A stretch of 64,000 bases of DNA from Liolophura sinensis (Eukaryota; Mollusca; Polyplacophora; Chitonida; Chitonidae). The notes under the pieces were generated by a model, which saw only the letters and a program-made list of their open reading frames with translations, was not told where the DNA came from and did no database searches. Both the position numbers and the translations under genes were made by a program. Of the stretch, positions 56,949-64,000 are shown piece by piece; the first letter of the stretch is position 1, and each line of letters opens with the position of its first letter. Location of the stretch: positions 4,342,001 through 4,406,000 of the forward strand of contig NC_088307.1 in the NCBI RefSeq assembly GCF_032854445.1, given 5' to 3'.

Positions 56949-58287
56949 TAGCACCACTTTATTTCCCTTCGATAAATTAATGCAAGTATTGTGGATCATG
57001 GACAAGGGGTTAAGATTTATATCATTTGTGTTGGTTCAGTGTCAGGTGGGGGTATGATCAAGTTAGACGATAAATGGTTTACAGTGTCCAGATAATCTTT
57101 CATTTGTTCTGCCCATAATACTGGCTGATCTCAAATACAGGTAAGATCGAAAATAGAATAATGAAATAATTCATAAATATTACGTATAAGTTGTAAGTAT
57201 GTAATGTATGTATTGTTTCATCATATCATGACGGTATATATGCTGTAAATTGTATTCGTGGGCACAAACTTTCACAGATTCGGTAAGAAAACACATTCGC
57301 AGGAATCAACTTTCGTGGATCGTAACAGAATTTTTGGACAACTGATAAACGAAAATCTAACTTCAATACAGAAATGTCAAATAATAAAACAACTCAAGCA
57401 TTCAAGTAACAATGTTATCATTTAAACTTGTTTGTACCTGTAAGATGTGTAACTTAATCAGACAAAGGAAGTAATTCCTCCTAAACTTTTAATCTTTAAA
57501 AGACTTTTAATCTTCATAAGACAAAGCCCTTACTATTTGACCAAATATTCGTGTTACTCATTCCGGGAGACGACGAAGGATTAAATGTGATAAATAAATT
57601 TCACTGTTTAATTCTCATACATCAGCAGTGTGAGTGAAACTTTGAGTGAACTGTGACAGATTTGAGTAAATTTCTTAGAAATCATTATAAATGAAAAGGA
57701 AGTTTGAAGAGCGGAAACCCCCGAGCGATTATCGGGCACGGTGGAAAGGTGATCTGACTGGAAGGCAAGTACGGTCATTAAAAAAACAGCCTCTCTTAGT
57801 GTATGTATATTATATCATGTACACACACCCAGTACAAATTATTGATTTGTACAGTGTATGTCTCTAACCGCAGCAATAAATCAACAACAACAACAACGTC
57901 GCATTGTGGCGGTACTTAGATGGCGCTAAGCCTCCTTAAAAGAAAACAAGATGAACTGACGATCTGTTAAGTTGGATTTGTGAAAGCTGGAATACAATTC
58001 TAATTAGGTATTTGTAATTAACGTGTCTGAAAATGTATTAGAACTGTAGTACTTGTTAACGAATTTATAACTGTAACGCATGTTACATTAATTAATTACT
58101 TACATGAGTTTTATATTCGATGGCCCCTATTTTCGCGGAATGGCATTTACAGTAATAATATCTAGATGTGTATTGAAGGTAAATCAGTCAGTTTGTACAC
58201 AACTGTTTTTCCTCAAGGCCTTAATTCACAAACAAAACAATATATACAGTAATACGGTGACTGTAACGACAAGTATGACTGATGTCC
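56949..58287. other. No gene seen
   Basis: AT-rich. ATTCGTGGGCACAAACTTTC and similar words at 57257-57330, and TTTTCGCGGAATGGCATTTAC at 58129-58149, resemble decayed short dispersed repeats. A (CAA)n run lies at 57883-57897. Confidence 0.45.
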
Positions 58288-59001
58288 TCGTAACTGTCCC
58301 AACCAGCATACACGTAGTACTATCCCAACCAGCATACATGTAGTCCTGTCCCAATCGGCATACATGTAGTACTGTCCCAACCGGCATACATGTAGTACTG
58401 TCCCAACCGGCATACATGTAGTCCTGTCCCAACCAGTATACATGTAGTCCTGTCCCAACCAGCATACATGTAGTACAGTCCCAACCAGCATACATGTAGT
58501 ACTGTCCCAACCAGCATACATGTAGTCCTGTCCCAACCAGCATACGTGTAGTCCTGTCCCAACCGGCATACATGTAGTACTGTCCCAACCGGCATACATG
58601 TAGTCCTGTCCTAACCAGCATACATGTAGTACTGTCCCAACCGGCATACATGTAGTCCTGTCCCAACCGGCATACATGTAGTACTGTCCCAACCGGCATA
58701 CATGTAGTCCTGTCCCAACCAGCATACATGTAGTCCTGTCCCAACCAGCAAACATGTAGTACCGTCCCAACCAGCAAACATGTAGTACTGTCCCAACCAG
58801 CATACAAGTAGTACTGTCCCAACCAGCATACATGTAGTACTGTCCCAACCGGCATACATGTAGTACTGTCCCAACCAGCATACATGTAGTACTGTCCCAA
58901 CCAGCATACATGTAGTACTGCTCCAACCAGCAAACATGTAGTGCTGTCCCAACCAGCAAACATATAGTACTGTCCCAACCAGCATACATGTAGTACTGTC
59001 C
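58288..59001. repeat. Minisatellite, 26-bp unit, ~27 copies
   Basis: The unit is CATGTAGTACTGTCCCAACC followed by AGCATA. The recurrent variants are AGCATA/GGCATA/AGCAAA and TAGTAC/TAGTCC, and neighbouring units share variants. On the minus strand all three frames are open (up to 305 codons), a by-product of a stop-free unit whose length is not a multiple of three. Confidence 0.96.
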
Positions 59002-59284
59002 TTTGCAAGTAATATTTACTTTTTCTTCTGCATATGATATAGCAGTCATTTTTGTGGGCGGAGGAAGCGCGAATGCCTTAGGGGTAACCAACCTTTGGCA
59101 AGTCAGTGACAAATTTGAACTTTCCCACATTTGGCTTATTCATGCACAAATATTGGTGGAAGAAAAGGTGGCTTAAACAAAAGGATAGATAATGCACCCA
59201 TGGACACGCCAGAAATCAACGTAATTAGCACTGATAAATAAACATCAATTGCTTAATAAAAAGGACCTGTAAGACCCTGCACAC

Positions 59285-59345
59285 AGTCAGAGAGTTGAGA
59301 AGTCTACAAATTCTGTTTCCAAGGTCGGGTTTGAATCGCCCGTTA
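59285..59345 (-). mobile_element. tRNA-derived SINE fragment (family C)
   Basis: On the minus strand CGATTCAAACCCGACCTTGG, then AAACAGAATTTG, matches the box B and downstream words of the copy at 54705-54820. It is only about 60 bp long. Confidence 0.45.
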
Positions 59346-59363
59346 TTATTCATTCCTTTCTTT

Positions 59364-59563
59364 AATTGGTATTTTATGCTATGATTGGTATTTTATGGTG
59401 ATTAGTATTTTATGCTGTGAATGGTATTTTATGCTGTGAATGGTATTTTATGCTGTGAATGGTATTTTATAGTGATTGGTATTTTATGCTGTGAATGGTA
59501 TTTTGTGGTGATTGGTATTTTATGCTGTGAATGGTATTTTATTCTGTGATTGGCATTTTATGC
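59364..59563 (-). repeat. ~20-bp tandem repeat of a SINE 3' end, ~11 copies
   Basis: Units ATTGGTATTTTATGCTGTGA (17-20 bp) repeat the plus-strand image of the family A tail, GATTGGTGTTTTACGCCGT. The last unit continues without a break into the SINE at 59548-59767. The array is therefore an amplification of that SINE's own 3' terminus. Confidence 0.88.
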
Positions 59564-59767
59564 TGTACTCAGTAATATTATGGCAGATGATTATGGCATT
59601 AGGAAGCTAGGCAGAGCCCAGGTAAAAAAACCCCAGCACCCACAGGTTGCTGACAATTAAACTTTCCGTACGTCTAGAAAGGAAGCCAGCATGAGCTGGA
59701 TTTGAACTCACAGCCATGACAGTGACTTTATTGCATGTTGAGAGGCCACTGGGTCATTATGCTGCAC
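59548..59767 (-). mobile_element. Family A SINE with amplified tail
   Basis: Minus-strand copy from TTTTATGCTGTACTCAGTAAT through TTATGGCATTAGGAAGCTAG, GGCAGAGCCCAGG, CCACAGGTTGCTGACA, GGAAGCCAGCATGAGCTGG (59690-59708) and ATTTGAACTCACAGCC to CACTGGGTCATTATGCTGC. The first 30 bp with box A are missing. It is moderately diverged. Confidence 0.87.
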
Positions 59768-59862
59768 GTAACTTTAAGACTGCACGAAATGTTAAGTACA
59801 TATATGAGTGTAACAGGAGCAGCTTTCCATGCAGTGCTTATATGACCAGTAGCTAGTGGGAA

Positions 59863-59942
59863 TTTCCCTTTAGCTTAGTTGGTAGACTGAGTAGTGCTGG
59901 ACTTTGACTGCTGAGACCTGAGTTTGAATGCTTGTTTGACCC
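59863..59942 (+). other. tRNA-like sequence, probably a pseudogene or SINE head
   Basis: CCCTTTAGCTTAGTTGGTAG contains a good box A (TAGCTTAGTTGG). About 42 bases later GAGTTTGAATGC stands at the box B position. The intervening CTGGACTTTGACTGCTGAGA resembles an anticodon region. Acceptor stem pairing and a proper T stem are absent, so a working tRNA gene is unlikely. Confidence 0.45.
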
Positions 59943-60821
59943 ACGTAGTGAAATCTTTCAACCATTACTTCAGTTATGTAGAAATCAAAAGGGGGTAAAA
60001 TTGGGATACTATATTTTGTAAACCCAGCTTCCTCCATGTATCTAGGCATGCAGAGGCGCTCTAGAGTAAAAGCCAATTTAGGCAAAGATCTGACTGACGT
60101 CATAAGCCAATTTATACAGGATTGACAAAAAGTGGCTCGAAACAGGTAACGAAACGTGCCCCAAAAGAGCATGAGGAAACAAACTTAGTTATAACGAGGG
60201 ATTTACGCCGTTTTCCCCACTCATTTGTATGGGCTTTGGTTGCCATTTATAGTCGTGCCCTAATCACAGAGAGCTCTCCTTGTCATGGAGGTAAAGTATC
60301 ACCTCTGAGATTGTGTCTTTATGGCACCCTAATGCTCTCTCAATTATCGCCCGTGGCAGGAATAGCATTTTGAAAGTCTCAGCTTCCGCAGATTGACGCC
60401 TGTTTGGTGTGATTCCTAATGAGCGTTACAGAACGAGATGCCATCCGCAATATCCCACGCAATTCCTGCTACTGGTGTTTGGGTTGGAGTACTGTTTTTT
60501 TTGTTTTTTTCCAGTGACAAAAGAAAACCTGTTTGTGCTGTACAAATTTGTGGACAGCATGTGTCAAAACCAGTTGTATAATACGTTCACATTCTGACCT
60601 CCTCCTGTTGCCTGTGAGGATGTGAATTGAAACCTCTACCCAGCTTTAATACAGAACTGCGCCCTCCACTGATCAAATTATGTCTGGATTCCGTGTACTC
60701 TAGTGTACAGTATTTTGTAAAAAGCAAATGGAAAGGTTAGATTAGAAGGTTAATTCTTTATTTACAAAACAGCCTCATCATTTGCACATCACTTATATTA
60801 ATTGTTGTATTCTGTACCCCA
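59943..60821. other. No recognised gene; one CRE octamer
   Basis: TGACGTCA occurs at 60095-60102. An 83-codon plus-strand frame at 60122-60373 has no recognised product. Confidence 0.4.
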
Positions 60822-61238
60822 GCCAAAGTTTGGTGTGTTAAATCACACTTTCAGATGTATGCCATAATTCACCCAAAGTTTGGTGTGTTAAATCACACTT
60901 TCAGATGTATAACATACTTCACCCAAAGTTTGGTGTGTTAAATCACACTTTCAGATGTATAACACACTTCACCCAAAGTTTGGTGTGTTAAATCACACTT
61001 TCAGATGTATAACATACTTCACCCAAAGTTTGGTGTGTTAAATCACACTTTCAGATGTATGCCAAACCCCAGCACATTTTCAGATGTATGCCTTACTTCA
61101 CTCAGAGTTTGGTGTGTTCAGTCACACTTTCACATGTATGCCGTACTTCAGCCAAAGTTTGGTGTGTTAAATCACACTTTCAGATGTATGCCATACTCCA
61201 CCGAATGTTTTGTGTGTTAAATCACACTTTCAGATGCA
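60822..61238. repeat. Minisatellite, 50-bp unit, ~8 copies
   Basis: The unit is GCCAAAGTTTGGTGTGTTAA, then ATCACACTTTCAGATGTATG, then CCATACTTCA. The fifth to sixth unit boundary (about 61066-61090) contains a truncated unit. TGTGTTAAATCACA within the unit is nearly palindromic. Confidence 0.95.
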
Positions 61239-62318
61239 GTTATCCAAGTAAAGATTTGAAACAACTCCAGTGTCAAGTGTAATGGGCCGAATACTGTAAA
61301 GTACTAAATTTTCGTGTGAAGGTAATTTTTATGGATTTTGCAGTGAGCAATATTGCGTGAAAAACAATTCCAACATTGAATTATCTACTACATCTACTTT
61401 GCTGGGAGTACAGGAGTTGCGATAAGAAAGATGGCAGGCCAGCTAAATTTTAACGGGAGGGAAATTAGGCTCTAAATAATATACAAACTTTGGTGATAGG
61501 GCTTGATGGGCATGAAACAGAGTGGGAGTTCGTTCATCTTTAGTTTGTTCAATCTTTGGTATGCCGGCAAAGTAAAAGAAAAGTAGACACCAGCACATGT
61601 TGACTTTCAGTGAATGTAGCGTTGATACACGCTGTAGCATTGCCTGTGTATCTCCTGTGGACCAGTGAGAGAGCATCTAACAAATTGTGGAGTGTGTACA
61701 GCAAGACCATGGCTGCTTGATAGCTACAGCGATGTTAGCGGTTTCTGACCAGCTGCAGAGGACGATTAAAATAAAAAACAATCCAGGACTAATTGTGTAA
61801 CTGGATAAAGAATGACTATAATAAACTGGCGCCGATAATGGTGAATTCATATGTTTTGCGTTGAACTGCTCAAGAAGTGACAGGTCACTTTACCACTTGT
61901 TTAAAAGGTGTGAAAAATAATGACACTTTTAATACTGCTCAAATTAGGTATAGTGATAATCCGTCCCCCATTATTTTAATCTCTGATCCAGATTAAGAGG
62001 ATTAACGACACTCCAGAAAAGAGAGGAGGATAAAAGGCAGCCTTGTTAACACCATTTTGATGTGCTTGAGTAATTTAAGTCATGCATATTATAATTAGGA
62101 TAATTGAACAGTTTTAACATTTTTTTCAGTGTTCCCATGATTAAATACGCAAAAATTATTTCCTTCGAACATACTTCAAGTAAATCTGCAAAAATAAATT
62201 CCAGCAAATAATAAGTACTTTCCAGTAGTCAATCAGGTTTACCCTGAGCACTCAGGTTTTCACAATCCATAAAACTCACTGCTGTATTTGTAAATATATG
62301 GTGTTGAGAAACAATCTG
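61239..62318. other. No gene seen
   Basis: AT-rich. ATTTTCGTGTGAAGGTAAT (61307-61325) and AAATCTGCAAAAATAAATTCC (62182-62202) may be decayed short dispersed repeats. Nothing coding is recognised. Confidence 0.45.
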
Positions 62319-63644
62319 CCCATGGATTCTGAGTGTTAAGGTTACCCACAGTGTACTGTATCATCCCTAACTTTGCCATGGATTCTGAGTGTTAAGGTTA
62401 CCCATGGATTCTGAGTGTTAAGGTCACCCATGGATTCTGAGTGTTAAGGTTACCCACAGTGTACTGTATCATCCCTAACTTTGCCATGGATTCTGAGTGT
62501 AAAGGTTACCCATGGATTCTGAGTGTTAAGGTTACCCATGGATTCTGTGTGTTAAGGTTACCCATGGATTGTGAGTGTTAAGGTTACCCATGGATTCTGA
62601 GTGTTAAGGTTACCCTCAGTGTACTGTATCATCCCTAACTTTACCATGGATTCTGAGTGTAAAGGTTACCCATGGATTCTGAGTGTTAAGGTTACCCATG
62701 GATTCTGTGTGTTAAGGTTACCCATGGATTCTGAGTGTTAAGGTTACCCATGGATTCTGAGTGTTAAGGTTACCCATGGATTCTGAGTGTTAAGGTTACC
62801 CATGGATTCTGAGTGTTAAGGTTACCCATGGATTCTGAGTGTTAAGGTCACCCACAGCGTACTGTATCATCCCTAACTTTGCCACGGATTCTGAGTGTTA
62901 AGGTTACCCATGGATTCTGAGTGTTAAGGTTACCCACAGCGTACTGTATCATCCCTAACTTTACCATGGATTCTGGGTGTTAAGGTTACCCATGGATTCT
63001 GAGTGTAAAGGTTACCTATGGATTCTGAGGGTTAAGGTTACCCACAGCGTACTGTATCATCCCTAACTTTGCCATGGATTCTGAGTGTTAAGGTTACCCA
63101 TGGATTCTGAGTGTTAAGGTTACCCATGGATTCTGAGTGTTAAGGTTACCCACAGTGTACTGTATCATCCCTGACTACCATGGATTCTGAGTGTTAAGGT
63201 TACCCACAGTGTACTGTATCATCCCCTGACTTTACCATGGATTCTGAGTGTTAAGGTTACCCATGGATTCTGAGTGTTAAGGTTACCCACAGCGTACTGT
63301 ATCATACCCTAACTTTACCATGGATTCTGAGTGTTAAGGTTACCCATGGATTCTGAGTGTTAAGGTTACCCATGGATTCTGAGTGTTAAGGTTACCCACA
63401 ATGTACTGTATCACCCCTAACTTTACCATGGATTCTGAGTGTTAAGGTTACCCATGGATTCTGAGTGTTAAGGTTACCCATGGATTGTGAGTGTTAAGGT
63501 TACCCATGGATTCTGTGTGTTAAGGTTGCCCACAGCGTACTGTATCATCCCCTGACTTTACCATGGATTCTGAGTGTTAAGGTTACCCATGGATTCTGAG
63601 TGTTAAGGCTACCCACAGCGTACTGTATCATACCCTAACTTCAC
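62319..63644. repeat. Two-module array: 26-bp units punctuated by a 30-bp module
   Basis: The 26-bp module is CCATGGATTCTGAGTGTTAA then GGTTAC. The 30-bp module is CCACAGTGTACTGTATCATC then CCTAACTTTG. Twelve 30-bp modules are present, with GTACTG at 62353, 62461, 62621, 62859, 62941, 63049, 63157, 63211, 63294, 63403, 63537 and 63620. The gaps equal 26n+30 within two bases, with n = 3, 5, 8, 2, 3, 3, 1, 2, 3, 4, 2. The 30-bp modules vary mainly at GTG/GCG and TTTG/TTTA. Confidence 0.95.
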
Positions 63645-64000
63645 CAGGTTGAATCCCCTGAGGGCGTCATACTTATTGTGTCATTATGCCATCCCCTCAC
63701 CCAGAATAGATTAGACACAAAGGGTGGGGTAGCGAAAGCAGGTCTGACAATATTTTCATGATGCTTTGCTGTAGACGTCATTCCACTACAGTATTATGTC
63801 CCTGCCTGTAGAATGACCTTCTCTTTGTGTCGAAGATATTATGTCAACAGCTTATCCCTCAATCTTCCACCCATGTTTGTATTAATGCGAGACAATTTCT
63901 AGCGCTTGGGTCCTCCACGAGGTGTATGTGACTGATAAGACAACTTAAGCTTCACCGCAAGACTAGTCAGCTGACGCGGAGATTTGCGGAGATGATCTGG
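63645..64000. other. No gene seen
   Basis: Slightly less AT-rich than average and free of repeats as far as I can see. No supported reading frame reaches the window edge. Confidence 0.45.

Noticed and set aside
58213-59130. Minus-strand frames of 305, 260, 124 and 91 codons
   Set aside because: These are by-products of the stop-free 26-bp array; three frames are open at once, which argues against selection for any one.
59863-59942. Functional tRNA gene
   Set aside because: Boxes A and B are present but the acceptor and T stems do not pair, so it is listed only as tRNA-like.

Overview
This window looks like non-coding nuclear DNA from an animal, most likely a marine mollusc or other lophotrochozoan. 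The basis is general: it is AT-rich, has no compact gene order, no operons and no long unique open reading frame, and is filled with tRNA-derived SINEs, small inverted-repeat DNA elements and minisatellites of the kind common in molluscan genomes. The species cannot be named from the sequence. No protein-coding gene could be recognised with confidence. The window is probably intergenic DNA or one or more large introns.

Dispersed elements. Family A is a tRNA-derived SINE of about 250-270 bp with an RNA polymerase III box A, a box B and a 3' tail ending in CACCAATCA plus poly-A or (AAAT)n. Near-complete copies lie at 3065-3336 (-), 39094-39362 (+) and 47057-47326 (-), each with a perfect target-site duplication; many older or 5'-truncated copies also occur. 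Family B/D is a second tRNA-derived SINE group (3385-3680, 10250-10500, 17478-18690, 44255-44583). Family C is a set of tRNA-Ser-like heads. Two families of short inverted-repeat elements (MITEs) are present. One has TA-flanked ends of the type CTGTAATTCTTCAACC (14322, 23064, 48367, 55591, 56755). The other has ends of the type GGCCAATTTCACAAAG (1581, 9762, 34298). A foldback element with arms over 110 bp lies at 26831-27197.

Tandem arrays. About eighteen minisatellites are visible, with units of 11 to 63 bp. The largest, 50166-54335, is 4.2 kb of 23- and 25-bp units and contains a near-identical internal duplication of about 1.08 kb. The array at 62319-63644 mixes a 26-bp and a 30-bp module, so its 30-bp markers are spaced close to 26n+30. 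Several arrays sit at, or are built from, SINE sequence: 17521-18472 is an expansion inside a family B/D SINE, 59364-59563 repeats the last 20 bp of a family A SINE, 8133-8580 starts at a family A tail, and 2618-2841 repeats a family D body segment.

Layout. 1-10 kb: old SINEs, a nested SINE pair, two MITEs and the 8.1-8.9 kb arrays. 10-20 kb: the 30-bp array and the SINE with a minisatellite inside. 20-30 kb: MITE, foldback element, 63-bp and 19-bp arrays. 30-40 kb: 24-bp array, G-rich array and a young SINE. 40-50 kb: palindrome cluster, adjacent family A and B SINEs, a young SINE. 50-64 kb: the 4.2-kb array, two MITEs, and the 26-, 20-, 50- and 26/30-bp arrays. The long open frames in this window are almost all by-products of stop-free repeat units. 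Copy numbers, unit lengths and the duplication offset were counted by eye and need software confirmation.
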